A stretch of 64,000 nt of DNA, taken from NCBI RefSeq assembly GCF_000376565.1, contig NZ_BARG01000047.1, positions 1 through 64,000 on the forward strand. Reading direction: 5' to 3'. Source of the stretch: Streptomyces hokutonensis. GTDB lineage: Bacteria > Actinomycetota > Actinomycetes > Streptomycetales > Streptomycetaceae. The notes below the pieces were generated by a model. That model worked only from the letters and a program-made list of their open reading frames with translations, made no database searches and had not been told where the DNA came from. The position numbers were made by a program, and so were the translations under genes. Below are positions 16,085 through 25,469 of this stretch, piece by piece (within the stretch, counting starts at the first letter, position 1; each line of letters opens with the position of its first letter).

Positions 16085-17545
16085 ATGACCCAACAGTCCC
16101 TGGAACCCAGGACCGCCGCCGAAGACGCGGGTGAAGGAACCCGCGTCCCGGCCGGCCGGTCCTGGCTCGACCGCTACTTCCACATCTCGAAACGGGGATC
16201 GACCGTCGCGCGCGAGGTGCGCGGCGGAGTCACCACCTTCATGGCGATGGCGTACATCCTGCTGCTCAACCCCCTGATCCTGTCCGGCAAGGACGCGGCG
16301 GGGGACACGCTCGGCCAGAAGGGCCTGATCACCGCGACCGCGTTCGCGGCGGCCCTCACCACGCTCCTGATGGGCTTCGTCGGCAAGGTGCCGCTGGCCC
16401 TGGCCGCCGGGCTCTCCGTCTCCGGAGTGCTCTCCTCGCAGGTCGCCCCGCAGATGACCTGGCCGCAGGCGATGGGCATGTGCGTGATCTACGGCGTCGT
16501 CATCATGCTGCTCGTCGTCACCGGCCTGCGCGAGATGATCATGAACTCGATCCCGCTCGCGCTGAAACACGGCATCACGATGGGCATCGGCCTGTTCATC
16601 GCGCTCATCGGCTTCTACAAGTCGGGCTTCGTGCACCAGGGCAGGGCGACCCCGGTCACCCTCGGCCCGGCGGGCGAACTCGCGGGCTGGCCCGTCCTGT
16701 TGTTCGCCGGCACCCTGCTCCTCATCTTCATGCTCCAGGCCCGCAACCTGCCCGGCGCCATCCTCATCGGCATCATCACCGGCACGGTCGTCGCCGCGGT
16801 CCTGAACGCCGCCGGAGTCATCGACCCCAAGCAGTGGGCGAGCGGCTCCGCCCCCGAACTGCACGGCAGCGCGGTCTCGATGCCCGACTTCTCGCTCTTC
16901 GGCCATGTGGAGTTCGGGGGTTGGGGCAAGGTCGGCGCGATGACGGTCGGCATGATCGTGTTCACGCTCGTGCTGGCCGGCTTCTTCGACGCGATGGCCA
17001 CCATCATCGGCGTCGGCACGGAGGCGAAACTCGCCGACGACAAGGGCCGGATGCCGGGCCTGTCCAAGGCGCTGTTCATCGACGGCGCCGGCGGCGCGAT
17101 CGGCGGTGTCGCGGGCGGCTCGGGCCAGACCGTCTTCATCGAGTCGGCGACGGGAGTCGGGGAGGGCGCCCGCACGGGCCTCGCCTCGGTCGTCACCGGA
17201 CTGTTCTTCGCCGCCTGTCTGTTCTTCACCCCGCTCACCGCGATCGTCCCGCAGGAGGTCGCGTCCGCCGCCCTGGTCGTCATCGGCTCGATGATGCTGA
17301 TGAACGCCCGGCACGTGGACTGGGCCGACCGTGCCACCGCGATTCCCGTGTTCCTGACGGTGGTTGTGATGCCCTTCACCTACAGCATCACGGCGGGCGT
17401 CTCCGCGGGCGTCATCTCGTACGTCGCGATCAAGACAGCCCAGGGCAAGGCACGCGAGATCGGCGCGTTCATGTGGGGCCTGACCGTCATCTTCCTGGTG
17501 TACTTCGCCCTCCACCCGATCGAGGGCTGGCTCGGCGTTCACTAG
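16085..17545 (+). CDS. NCS2 purine permease (AzgA-like)
   Basis: A 486-residue polytopic membrane protein with about 12-14 hydrophobic helices. It fits the AzgA branch of NCS2 nucleobase transporters: an early GGVTTFMAMAYILLLNP segment and the substrate motif region DGAGGAIGGVAGGSGQTVFIESATGV. This branch imports adenine, guanine or hypoxanthine with protons, which fits a location between xanthine dehydrogenase and its maturation gene. The start at ATG 16085 is preceded by GGGAG at usual spacing. It is probably in the xdh operon, 113 bp after xdhA. Confidence 0.87.
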   Translation: MTQQSLEPRTAAEDAGEGTRVPAGRSWLDRYFHISKRGSTVAREVRGGVTTFMAMAYILLLNPLILSGKDAAGDTLGQKGLITATAFAAALTTLLMGFVGKVPLALAAGLSVSGVLSSQVAPQMTWPQAMGMCVIYGVVIMLLVVTGLREMIMNSIPLALKHGITMGIGLFIALIGFYKSGFVHQGRATPVTLGPAGELAGWPVLLFAGTLLLIFMLQARNLPGAILIGIITGTVVAAVLNAAGVIDPKQWASGSAPELHGSAVSMPDFSLFGHVEFGGWGKVGAMTVGMIVFTLVLAGFFDAMATIIGVGTEAKLADDKGRMPGLSKALFIDGAGGAIGGVAGGSGQTVFIESATGVGEGARTGLASVVTGLFFAACLFFTPLTAIVPQEVASAALVVIGSMMLMNARHVDWADRATAIPVFLTVVVMPFTYSITAGVSAGVISYVAIKTAQGKAREIGAFMWGLTVIFLVYFALHPIEGWLGVH

Positions 17546-17591
17546 CCGGCGCCCCAACTCCCCTTCCCCGCAACCCCGTCAGGAGACCGAG

Positions 17592-18743
17592 ATGCTGGAC
17601 ATCGCCGAAGAGCTGCACCGGTGGGTCGAGCAGGGCCGCGACTTCGCCGTCGCCACCGTGGTGGCCGTCGGCGGCAGCGCACCCCGCCAGCCGGGCGCCG
17701 CCCTCGCGGTGGACGCAGACGGCACGGCCATCGGCTCGGTCTCCGGGGGCTGCGTGGAAGGCGCGGTCTACGAACTGTGCCAACAGGCCCTCACCGACGG
17801 CGAAACCGTCGTGGAGCGCTTCGGCTACAGCGACGAGGACGCCTTCGCCGTGGGCCTCACCTGCGGCGGAGTCATCGACATCCTCGTCACACCGGTACGG
17901 GCCGAAGACCCCGCCCGCCCGGTGATCACCGCCGCCCTCTCGACCGCGACGAGCGGTGGGGCGGCGGCACTGGCCCGGATCGTCTCGGGCCCGACCCACC
18001 TGCGGGGGCGCGCACTTGTCGTCCACCCCGACGGCTCCTACGACGGCGGCTTCGGCGCCCACCCCGAACTGGACCGTACGGTCGCCGCCGAGGCCGCCGC
18101 CCAGCTGGACGCCGGCCGCACCGGCACCGTCGAGATCGGCGAGCAGGGCTCCCGCTGCGGGGCCCCGCTCACCGTCCTGGTCGAGGCCTCGGTGCCACCG
18201 CCCCGGATGATCGTGTTCGGCGCGATCGACTTCGCCTCCGCGCTGGTCCGCATCGGCAAGTTCCTCGGCTACCGCGTGACGGTGTGCGACGCCCGCCCCG
18301 TCTTCGCCACCAGGGCCCGCTTCCCCGAGGCCGACGAGATCGTCGTCGAGTGGCCGCACAGGTACCTGGAGCGCACGGACGTCGACGCCCGTACCGTCCT
18401 GTGCGTCCTCACCCACGACGCCAAGTTCGACGTCCCGCTGCTCCAGCTCGCCCTGCGCCTCCCGGTGGCGTACGTCGGCGCGATGGGCTCCCGCCGCACC
18501 CACCTCGACCGCAACGAGCGACTGCGCGAAGTCGGCGTCACGGAACTGGAGTTGGCGCGCCTGAGGTCCCCGATCGGCCTCGACCTCGGCGCCCGGACAC
18601 CGGAGGAGACGGCCCTGTCGATCGCCTCCGAGATCGTCGCCAACAGGCGCGGCGGCAGCGGCATTTCGCTCACCGGCGCACACACCCCGATCCACCACGA
18701 CACGACCTCGCTGCCCGCCCGGCGGATCGGTTCGGTGGCCTGA
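17592..18743 (+). CDS. XdhC-type xanthine dehydrogenase maturation factor
   Basis: A 383-residue accessory protein of the XdhC/CoxI family, which inserts sulfurated molybdenum cofactor into xanthine dehydrogenase. The N-terminal XdhC_CoxI domain (~8-75) has VVAVGGSAPRQPGAALAV and SGGCVEGAVYE. A Cys-containing stretch (LTCGGVIDILVTP) follows. The C-terminal Rossmann-like domain (~195-340) has RMIVFGAIDFASALVRIGKF, LTHDAKFDVPLL and a YVGAMGSRRT segment. It is the last gene of the block, 46 bp after the permease. It is unrelated to the Fe-S subunit, also called XdhC in E. coli naming. Confidence 0.87.
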   Translation: MLDIAEELHRWVEQGRDFAVATVVAVGGSAPRQPGAALAVDADGTAIGSVSGGCVEGAVYELCQQALTDGETVVERFGYSDEDAFAVGLTCGGVIDILVTPVRAEDPARPVITAALSTATSGGAAALARIVSGPTHLRGRALVVHPDGSYDGGFGAHPELDRTVAAEAAAQLDAGRTGTVEIGEQGSRCGAPLTVLVEASVPPPRMIVFGAIDFASALVRIGKFLGYRVTVCDARPVFATRARFPEADEIVVEWPHRYLERTDVDARTVLCVLTHDAKFDVPLLQLALRLPVAYVGAMGSRRTHLDRNERLREVGVTELELARLRSPIGLDLGARTPEETALSIASEIVANRRGGSGISLTGAHTPIHHDTTSLPARRIGSVA

Positions 18744-18753
18744 ACTCCCGCTG

Positions 18754-20904
18754 TCAGCGCGGCAGAACGGGCCGGTCCGTGCGTACGGAGAAGGCCGTGT
18801 CGCCCGCCACCGCCACCAGGGCGTCCTTGACGAGCAGGGTGTACGGGACGGTGTCGTCCGTGGAATCACCGGGGTTCTGGAGCGCGGAAGTGCGCCAGCG
18901 GACCGTGCCGGTACGCGCGTTCACGGCCAGCAGCCGGCCGAACCGGTTGGCGAAGTAAAGGGTGTTGGACTTCGCCGAGAGCACCGGCGCCGACAGGTTC
19001 TCGATCTCCGTCGCCCGCTGCCACAGCTGCTTGCCGTCGCTCGCGCGCACGGCGGTGACCGTGCCGTTCGGGCGGACGAAGTGGATGACGCCCTTGAGGA
19101 GGGTGGGGGTGCCGCGCGCCGCGCCCGGCAGCGGGATCCGCTCGCCCCCGTCGGCGGGGTCCACCTCTTCCAGGGCGGTGTACGGCTGGTCCTCGCCACT
19201 GCCGAAGGAGCCCTCGGCCAGCTTCGGTACCGCGAACACCAGACGTTCGCCGCTGACGCCCAACGGCTCGGCGCCCGTGGGCAGTTGGGCGATCTCCTTG
19301 GACGTGCCGTCCGCCGGGTTGAGGTGCAGGAGGGCGACGCCGCCCTTGCTGGGATCGTCCGCCGGAGTGCACAGGCCGTAGGGGGTGCCGTCAAGGACGG
19401 CCGGGGTGCAGGCGTCCCCGGCGGACGACTTGGCCGGCGCGGTCCACAGTTCGTGGCCCGTCGGGTCGTAGGCGACGAACTTCGTCGCGTTCTCGTCCAT
19501 CGCCAGGATTCCGCCGTCGAACATGACGGCGTTCCGGTCCTCGCTCACCGGGTGCGCCCACAGCTGGCTGCCGGTCCTCGCGTCCAGGGCGACCAGCCGC
19601 CGGGTGACGAAGGTCTGCGTCGAGTCCGGCTTCACGTAGGTGAAGACGCGGCCGTCCTCGACGCCGACGGGGCGCGAGGTCTCCGGACTGGTGCCCGACC
19701 GCCAGGCGACCCGGCCGGAGGCGGCGTCGAGCGCGGTGACCGTGAAGCCGGTGCCGGCGCAGTAGACGAGGGTGCCGGCGCCCGTCACACACCCGGACTC
19801 CAGCTCGTCGAGGGGCTCGCCGGTCTTGGCCGTGAGCAGACTCGCCCGCCACGGCCGCCAGCCGGCGGGCAGGGTCACGGCGGACGCGGAGCGCGTGGCC
19901 GCGGCGGGTGCGGTCGTGCCCGTGGTGCCGCTCGACACCCAGTGCAGGGTCGTGAGGCCGAGGCCCGTGACGGCGAGTGCGGTGGCGACCGCGATGACGA
20001 GCCGCCGCGTCCGGCGCCTGCGCGGCCCGCTCTCCGGGACGGTCACGGAAGTGCCGGGGCGGGGGCGTTCTCCTCCCGGCGGGGACACCACCGTGGCGGA
20101 CTCGGGCAGGGTCAGCAACATGCCATGGAGGTCGGCGAGTCGGGGACGGGCCGTCGCCTCCTTGTCGAGACAGCGCTCGGCGATGCTCCGCAGCGGCTCC
20201 GGTACACCGTCCAACCGGGGCTGCTCGTGCATGACTTGATAGCCCGTCAAGTACGGGCTGGCGCCGTCGAAGGGCCGGTTGCCGGTGGCCGCGTACACCA
20301 GCAGCGAGCCCAGCGAGAAGATGTCGGAGGCGGCCGTCACGTCCCGGGGCGCCGCGAACTGCTCCGGGGACATGAAGGGCGGAGTGCCGATCAGCCGGCC
20401 TGTCACGGTGAGGGTCTGGTTGTCGGCGGCGCGCGAGATCCCGAAGTCGATGACCCGGGGACCGTCCTCGGCGAGCAGCACATTGCTCGGCTTCAAGTCC
20501 CGGTGCACCACACCGGCTTGATGGATGTCCCGCAGCGCCTCGACGAGCCCGAGGGCCAGGGTGCGCAGGGTCCGGCCGCCCAACGGGCCGTCCTTCTCGA
20601 CGACTTCGGCGAGCGTACGGCCCGGCACGTACAGCGTCGCCATCCACGGGACCTCGGCATCGGGGTCCGCGTCCACGACGGGCGCGGTGAACGCGCCGCT
20701 CACCCGGCGGACGGCGGCGATCTCCTGCCGGAACCGGGCCCGGAACTCCTCGTCCTGCGCGTACTGCGCGTGCACGACCTTGACCGCGACCTGCCGCCCC
20801 GAGGCCGACCGCCCGAGATACACGACACCCATCCCGCCGCTGCCGAGCCGGTCTCCGAGCACATAGCCGCCAATGGACTCCGCATCCCCGCGGTGAAGCG
20901 CCAT
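18754..20904 (-). CDS. Ser/Thr protein kinase with extracellular PQQ-type beta-propeller
   Basis: A 716-residue transmembrane receptor kinase. The cytosolic Hanks-type kinase domain (~14-270) has the Gly-rich loop GSGGMGVVYLG, the VAIK-type Lys (VAVKVV), the catalytic loop HRDLKPSNV and DFGISR. A Pro/Arg-rich juxtamembrane stretch leads to a helix at ~302-322 (VIAVATALAVTGLGL). The outer ~370 residues contain repeated propeller blades, e.g. LDAASGRVAWRSG, LDARTGSQLWAHP and RASDGKQLWQRA. No substrate gene is adjacent. It is convergent with the XdhC-type gene, the two stops only 10 bp apart. Confidence 0.9.
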   Translation of the reverse strand: MALHRGDAESIGGYVLGDRLGSGGMGVVYLGRSASGRQVAVKVVHAQYAQDEEFRARFRQEIAAVRRVSGAFTAPVVDADPDAEVPWMATLYVPGRTLAEVVEKDGPLGGRTLRTLALGLVEALRDIHQAGVVHRDLKPSNVLLAEDGPRVIDFGISRAADNQTLTVTGRLIGTPPFMSPEQFAAPRDVTAASDIFSLGSLLVYAATGNRPFDGASPYLTGYQVMHEQPRLDGVPEPLRSIAERCLDKEATARPRLADLHGMLLTLPESATVVSPPGGERPRPGTSVTVPESGPRRRRTRRLVIAVATALAVTGLGLTTLHWVSSGTTGTTAPAAATRSASAVTLPAGWRPWRASLLTAKTGEPLDELESGCVTGAGTLVYCAGTGFTVTALDAASGRVAWRSGTSPETSRPVGVEDGRVFTYVKPDSTQTFVTRRLVALDARTGSQLWAHPVSEDRNAVMFDGGILAMDENATKFVAYDPTGHELWTAPAKSSAGDACTPAVLDGTPYGLCTPADDPSKGGVALLHLNPADGTSKEIAQLPTGAEPLGVSGERLVFAVPKLAEGSFGSGEDQPYTALEEVDPADGGERIPLPGAARGTPTLLKGVIHFVRPNGTVTAVRASDGKQLWQRATEIENLSAPVLSAKSNTLYFANRFGRLLAVNARTGTVRWRTSALQNPGDSTDDTVPYTLLVKDALVAVAGDTAFSVRTDRPVLPR

Positions 20905-21050
20905 CGGCCGGTCACCCTTCCCGATTCCCGTGCCCGCAAAGGCCGTTCAGGACCATCACACTAGAGCGTGCGCACCGCTCGCCGGACACTGCCGTCGGGG
21001 GAGCGGGAAATGGGTTGCGAGCCCGGGGTGCCGCCGCTTTCCATGGGCCC

Positions 21051-21692
21051 ATGGTGTCCACCGACCGACTGCTCGCCTTCGCGGCCCTGTCCTTCCTGCT
21101 GATCATCGTCCCCGGCCCCAGCGTGCTGTTCGTGATCGGCCGGGCGCTGGCCCACGGCCGCCGCGCCGCGCTGACCACCGTGCTGGGCAACACGCTCGGC
21201 GCCTACCTCCTCGTCGTAGCGGTCGCCCTCGGCGTCGGCACGCTGGTGGAGCGCTCGGTCCTCGTCTTCACGACCCTCAAGCTCGCCGGCGCCGCCTACC
21301 TCGTCTACCTCGGGGTGAAGGCCTGGCGTCAACGCGGTTCGCTGCGGGCCGCGTTCACCGGCGAGGAGGCGCCCCCGCACAGCGGCCTGCGCACCCTCTG
21401 GGAGGGCTTCGCCGTCGGGGTCGCCAACCCCAAGACGATCGTGTTCTTCGCCGCCGTACTGCCCCAGTTCGTGGACCGCGAAAGCGGCCATGTGACGGCC
21501 CAGATGCTGCTGCTCGGCCTCGTCTTCAACCTCATCGCCGTGCTCTCCGACAGCGTGTGGGGCCTGGTCGCCGCGACCGCCCGCGACTGGTTCGCCCGCT
21601 CACCCCGCCGCCTCTCCGCGGTCGGCGGCGCCGGCGGCCTCACGATGATCGGCCTGGGCGTGACGGTGGCGGTGACGGGCCGCAAGGACTGA
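21051..21692 (+). CDS. LysE/RhtB-family exporter
   Basis: A 213-residue inner-membrane protein with about six helices, beginning MVSTDRLLAFAALSFLLIIV. It contains the LysE-family signatures PGPSVLFVIGRALAHG and VGVANPKTIVFFAAVLPQF. The family exports amino acids or related metabolites. It is closely similar along its length to the LysE protein at 59407-60054 and more distantly to the one at 48949. It diverges from the receptor kinase. Confidence 0.85.
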   Translation: MVSTDRLLAFAALSFLLIIVPGPSVLFVIGRALAHGRRAALTTVLGNTLGAYLLVVAVALGVGTLVERSVLVFTTLKLAGAAYLVYLGVKAWRQRGSLRAAFTGEEAPPHSGLRTLWEGFAVGVANPKTIVFFAAVLPQFVDRESGHVTAQMLLLGLVFNLIAVLSDSVWGLVAATARDWFARSPRRLSAVGGAGGLTMIGLGVTVAVTGRKD

Positions 21693-21727
21693 CTCCGCAA
21701 GGAACTGACCCGCTACGACGGACTCCG

Positions 21728-22168
21728 CTACGGCCGTCTCAGCAGCCGGTTCACCGCCCGCCCGAACATCGACCGCGCCGCCCACCGCAGCGGCCCGTCG
21801 AAGAGCCGCGGCAGGAACCGCACCCGCAGCTCCTCCCGCCAGACCACGCGGCTGCGGCCCCCCGGCCCCGGCCGCACCTCGATCTCCGCCCAGCCCAGCA
21901 CCACCCGCCCTCGCTTCTCCAGCCGCACGAGACCGGGCTCGTCGTCGGTCGGCGGTCGCCACACGGTGACCTCCATACGGTCGTCGAAGGCGAGCGGGCC
22001 GAGACCGGAGCGGGCCACGAAGACCGTGCCCTCACCGGTCGGCGGCGGGGTGAGCACGGTGACCCGGGTCAGCGGGACCACATCGCCGTGGCGCGGCCAC
22101 TCCGTCAACCGGCGCCACGCCTCCTCCAGGGGGAGCGGTGCCGTGCGTTCGAGACGGAAGTCGACCAT
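21728..22168 (-). CDS. SRPBCC-fold protein
   Basis: A 146-residue protein with the helix-grip START/SRPBCC pattern: MVDFRLERTAPLPLEEAWRRL at the N-terminus, a central beta-sheet core (DRMEVTVWRPPTDDEPGLVRLEKRGRVVLG), and a long C-terminal helix (PLRWAARSMFGRAVNRLL). Such folds bind hydrophobic ligands; actinobacteria carry many with no assigned substrate. It is convergent with the LysE gene and divergent from the DUF2278 gene. Confidence 0.75.
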   Translation of the reverse strand: MVDFRLERTAPLPLEEAWRRLTEWPRHGDVVPLTRVTVLTPPPTGEGTVFVARSGLGPLAFDDRMEVTVWRPPTDDEPGLVRLEKRGRVVLGWAEIEVRPGPGGRSRVVWREELRVRFLPRLFDGPLRWAARSMFGRAVNRLLRRP

Positions 22169-22282
22169 GCAGGGATCGTAGAGAACGCATCACCGTCGGC
22201 GGTACTTTCGTCGGGGGGCTCACACCCTTGGCCCAGCGGTTCATAGGCACGCAGACGTACACCACAGGGGGAGTCGGTCGTC

Positions 22283-23296
22283 ATGCCACTGAAGGCCTAC
22301 GGCGTACTGATCACACGCGCGGTGGACACCCGGCGCGAGGGCGCCGCCGGAACACCGCACTACCAGATCCACCTCACGGACGACGCGGGCACGCACTACC
22401 GCGCGGCCGTCAACGTCCTGTCCCAGGAGAAGCCCTCCGAGCTGCTCTACCTCGTCGGCGAGGACTTCCAGCACCCGGTCACGGCCCGCCTGGAGGGTCT
22501 GCCGAGCGGCTGGAACACCCTGCTGCCCGGACCCGGCGGCCCGAACCTCGACTTCGTGCGCGGCAACCTCTTCGACCCGGCACAGCTGCGCACGCTCCCG
22601 CCGGACGCGAGCGGCCCCGACAACGACCTCGCCGACCTCCTCGACCACTACGTGCGGCGCGCGGTCGACGACCCGGACGCCCGGCTGTACGTGTTCGGCG
22701 AGCGCTTCGGCCCCGAACCGACCGTCAAGGACAAGGTGTTCGGCTTCCTGCCCGGCAACGGCGTCCACGACATCCACATGAACCAGGGCAACAGCCGCCG
22801 CTTCAGCGGCGACGACGGCGTCTGGCAGGACGGCGGCATCCTGATCCACTTCCCGGCGCAGTCGCGTTGGGTGGGCATCTTCCTCGCCTTCCAGAGCCAG
22901 TCCTGGCACACCGACGACACCACCGGCCACACCCTGGAGGGCACCGACGGCAGCCGCAACGAGCCCGGCGGGCAGCCGGTCCGGCTCGTGGCGGCCCTGG
23001 TCAACCCCCGTGGCCCGGCCCCCGAGTCGGAGAGCGTCACCCTCCTCAACGCCTCGCCCGACCCCGTCGACCTCACCGGCTGGCACGTCCGGGACCGGCT
23101 GGGCAACTCCTGCGCGGTACCGGCCCCCGGCCCCCTCGCAGCCGGCGCCCCGCTCCTCGTCCCGCTCACGGACGGCGTCCAACTCGGCAACAAGGGCGGC
23201 GAGATCACCCTCCTCGACGCGGGCGGCCTGAAGGTGCACGGCGTTTCGTACACCGCCGAACAGGCCGCGCGGGAGGGCTGGACGGTGGTGTTCTGA
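22283..23296 (+). CDS. DUF2278 (YukJ-like) protein with C-terminal lamin-tail-like domain
   Basis: A 337-residue protein. The first ~215 residues match the DUF2278/YukJ type: MPLKAYGVLITRAVDTRREG, the DDAGTHYRAAVNVLSQ segment, NGVHDIHMNQGN and GGILIHFPAQSRWVGIFLAFQSQ. After a linker, ~240-335 forms a beta-rich lamin-tail-like module (SVTLLNASPDPVDLTGWHVRD; LVPLTDGVQLGNKGGEITLL). No signal peptide is present, so it is cytosolic as annotated. YukJ proteins appear near export systems in Bacillus, but no biochemical role is established. Confidence 0.8.
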   Translation: MPLKAYGVLITRAVDTRREGAAGTPHYQIHLTDDAGTHYRAAVNVLSQEKPSELLYLVGEDFQHPVTARLEGLPSGWNTLLPGPGGPNLDFVRGNLFDPAQLRTLPPDASGPDNDLADLLDHYVRRAVDDPDARLYVFGERFGPEPTVKDKVFGFLPGNGVHDIHMNQGNSRRFSGDDGVWQDGGILIHFPAQSRWVGIFLAFQSQSWHTDDTTGHTLEGTDGSRNEPGGQPVRLVAALVNPRGPAPESESVTLLNASPDPVDLTGWHVRDRLGNSCAVPAPGPLAAGAPLLVPLTDGVQLGNKGGEITLLDAGGLKVHGVSYTAEQAAREGWTVVF

Positions 23297-23375
23297 CGCT
23301 GCGGGAAACCTTCCTGCCGTGGTGTTACGACGCCGCCCGGACGCTCTCTTCCGCACCGCGTGCGCGTACGGCACC

Positions 23376-24632
23376 ATGAGCCCGACCCGCACCGCACCAC
23401 CGGCCGGAGGGTGTCCCGTGGACCGCGAACTGCACGGCAGGCTCGACGAGTTGCAGCGCGACCCGTACCCGCTCTACACCCGGGCCCGGGGGACCGAGGG
23501 CCTCACCCACGTCGCCGAACTCGACGCCTGGCTCGTCGCCCGGGACGCCGACGTCCGCGAAGTCCTGCGCCGCCCCGAGGAGTTCTCCTCGGCGGTCGCG
23601 CTCCGGCCCGACGTGCTGCCGTCGCCCGCCGCGCTCGCCGTCCTCGGCGGCGGCTTCGGCGGGCGGCCGGTCGTCGTCACCGCGGACGGCGCACAGCACC
23701 AGCGCCTGCGCGCGCCCATCGTCCGCGGCCTCTCCCCGGCCCGCGTCACGGCCGTCCTGCCCTACGCCGCCGAGCGCGCCGCCGCTCTCGTCGACGGCTT
23801 CGCCGGGGACGGGCACGTGGAGCTGATGTCGGCGTACGCCCGCAGGCTCCCCGGCGAGGTGATCGGCCGGATCGTCGGCCTCGACCCCGCCGACGTGCCC
23901 GGAGTCGTCCACGGCGGCCACCGCGCCGAGGAGTTGCTGTTCCGTCCCCTGGAGGAGGCCGAGCAGGTCGCCGCGGCCCAGGACGTCGTCGCGATGCAGC
24001 ACACCCTCGACCGCTACGCCCGGGAGCGCTACGACCAGCCCCGCGAGGACCTCTGCTCGGAGCTGGTCGCCTCCGTCGTCGAGGGCCCGCTCACCCTGGA
24101 CCACCGGCACCAACTCGTCGCCGATCTCCAGAACTTGCTGATCGCCGGACACCTCACCACCACCGCGCTCATCGGCACCACCGTCCTGCATCTGCTCCGC
24201 CACCCGCGCCAGTGGGAGCTGCTGTGCGCCGAGCCCGAGCGCATCCCCGCGGCGATCGAGGAGGCGGCCCGCTACGACACCGCGCTGCAGGGCTTCCGCA
24301 GAATCACCACCCGGTCGGTCGTCCTCGCCGGTACCGAACTCCCCGCCGGGGCAACGCTGTTCATCGCCTTCGGTGCGGCCAACCGGGACGAGCGGCGCCA
24401 CCCGGGCGCCGACACCTTCGACATCACCCGCTCCCCGGTCGCCCGCCACCTCGCCTTCGGCCTCGGGGTGCACGGCTGCCCGGGCTCGCAGCTCGCCCGG
24501 GAGCAACTCCGGCTCACCCTGGAGGAGTTGACCCGCCGGCTGCCCGGACTGCGGCTAGCGGAGGACCGTCCGGTCACCATGCGGCCCACGATGATCCACC
24601 GTTCCCCGTACGCCCTGCACCTGACCTGGTGA
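23376..24632 (+). CDS. Cytochrome P450
   Basis: A ~418-residue soluble class I P450. The heme-thiolate loop is FGLGVHGCPGSQLA (matching FGxGxHxCxG), the K-helix ExxR is EEAAR, and the I-helix oxygen motif reads AGHLTTTA, where the common acidic residue before the Thr is replaced by Leu. The ATG at 23376 is used here; GTG 23418 has a better ribosome site (GGAGGGTG) and would give ~404 residues. No ferredoxin or ferredoxin reductase gene is adjacent, so electrons must come from elsewhere. The substrate is unknown. Confidence 0.87.
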   Translation: MSPTRTAPPAGGCPVDRELHGRLDELQRDPYPLYTRARGTEGLTHVAELDAWLVARDADVREVLRRPEEFSSAVALRPDVLPSPAALAVLGGGFGGRPVVVTADGAQHQRLRAPIVRGLSPARVTAVLPYAAERAAALVDGFAGDGHVELMSAYARRLPGEVIGRIVGLDPADVPGVVHGGHRAEELLFRPLEEAEQVAAAQDVVAMQHTLDRYARERYDQPREDLCSELVASVVEGPLTLDHRHQLVADLQNLLIAGHLTTTALIGTTVLHLLRHPRQWELLCAEPERIPAAIEEAARYDTALQGFRRITTRSVVLAGTELPAGATLFIAFGAANRDERRHPGADTFDITRSPVARHLAFGLGVHGCPGSQLAREQLRLTLEELTRRLPGLRLAEDRPVTMRPTMIHRSPYALHLTW

Positions 24633-24640
24633 GAGAAGCG

Positions 24641-24661
24641 GGCCCTGGGCGACTCAGGGCC
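24641..24661. terminator. Short hairpin between convergent P450 and deacetylase genes
   Basis: Perfect 7-bp arms GGCCCTG / CAGGGCC with a 7-nt loop, right after the P450 stop and overlapping the end of the convergent deacetylase gene. The position suits a shared terminator, but the stem is short. Confidence 0.45.
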
Positions 24662-25469
24662 GGTAGACCTTCCCCGGCTCCGCCTTGCCGGGCGCCAGCA
24701 GCTGCGGCACGGTCACGAACGCGTACCCGCGTGCCTTCAACGCGTCGATGATCCCGGGGACGGCGGGCACGGTGCCCTGGTACAGGTCGTGCAGCAGGAT
24801 GATCCCGTCCCGGGTGGCCTGGGCAAGGACGCGCTTGGTGATGAGGGCGGAGTCGGTGGTCGCGTAGTCCTTGGCGGTCACGCTCCACAGGACCTCCGCG
24901 AGGCCCAGCTCACGGCAGATCTTGTGCACGGTGTCGTCGGTGCGGCCCTGCGGCGGACGCATCAGCGTCGGCTTCTTCCCGGTGATCCGCTCTATCGCGT
25001 CGTCCGTGCGTTCCAGTTCGCCGCGTATCTGCGCGGGCGTGATCCGGGTCAGGATCTTGTGGTCCCAGGTGTGGCTCGCCACCTCGTGCCCCTCGGCGGC
25101 CATGCGCTTCACCAGCTCCGGGTACTTCTCGATGTGCCGTTTGCCGAGCAGGAAGAAGGTCGCCGGGACCCGCTTCTCCTTCAGGATGTCGAGCAGCCGC
25201 GCCGAGTTCTCGCTCGGCCCGGCGTCGAAGGTCAGCGCGATGCACTTCGCCTCACGGCAGTCGACGGTCCCGAAACGGGCCTGCGCGGTCGCCGACACGT
25301 CGTGCGTCCGGGCGGCGGCGGGCGCGGTCGTGTCGAGCTTGGTGCACCCGCTCGACGCGAGGCCCAGAGAGGCGACCGCCACAAACATGCCGACGGCACG
25401 CAACCCGGCCCGGGTTCTTTTCCTCTTCTTACTCAGAGACCTCAGAGATGGCATGTCCAGACTATACAT
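24654..25469 (-). CDS. Lipoprotein polysaccharide deacetylase (NodB domain)
   Basis: A 271-residue secreted protein with a basic N-terminus, a hydrophobic stretch (VGMFVAVASLGLASSGC) and a lipobox ending at Cys, so a lipoprotein. The NodB catalytic motifs are present: TFDAGPS (usually TFDDGP, so the second metal-side Asp is Ala), SHTWDH with both metal His residues, RPPQGR, and ILLHDLY. It should remove N-acetyl or other acyl groups from a cell-wall or extracellular polysaccharide. There is no Shine-Dalgarno before ATG 25469. A TATATA hexamer lies exactly 6 nt before this ATG, suggesting a leaderless transcript; ATG 25454 is the alternative. Confidence 0.83.
   Translation of the reverse strand: MYSLDMPSLRSLSKKRKRTRAGLRAVGMFVAVASLGLASSGCTKLDTTAPAAARTHDVSATAQARFGTVDCREAKCIALTFDAGPSENSARLLDILKEKRVPATFFLLGKRHIEKYPELVKRMAAEGHEVASHTWDHKILTRITPAQIRGELERTDDAIERITGKKPTLMRPPQGRTDDTVHKICRELGLAEVLWSVTAKDYATTDSALITKRVLAQATRDGIILLHDLYQGTVPAVPGIIDALKARGYAFVTVPQLLAPGKAEPGKVYRP

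Noticed and set aside
23376..24632. P450 as part of a secondary-metabolite cluster
   Set aside because: No PKS, NRPS, terpene or tailoring genes flank it, and no ferredoxin gene is adjacent.
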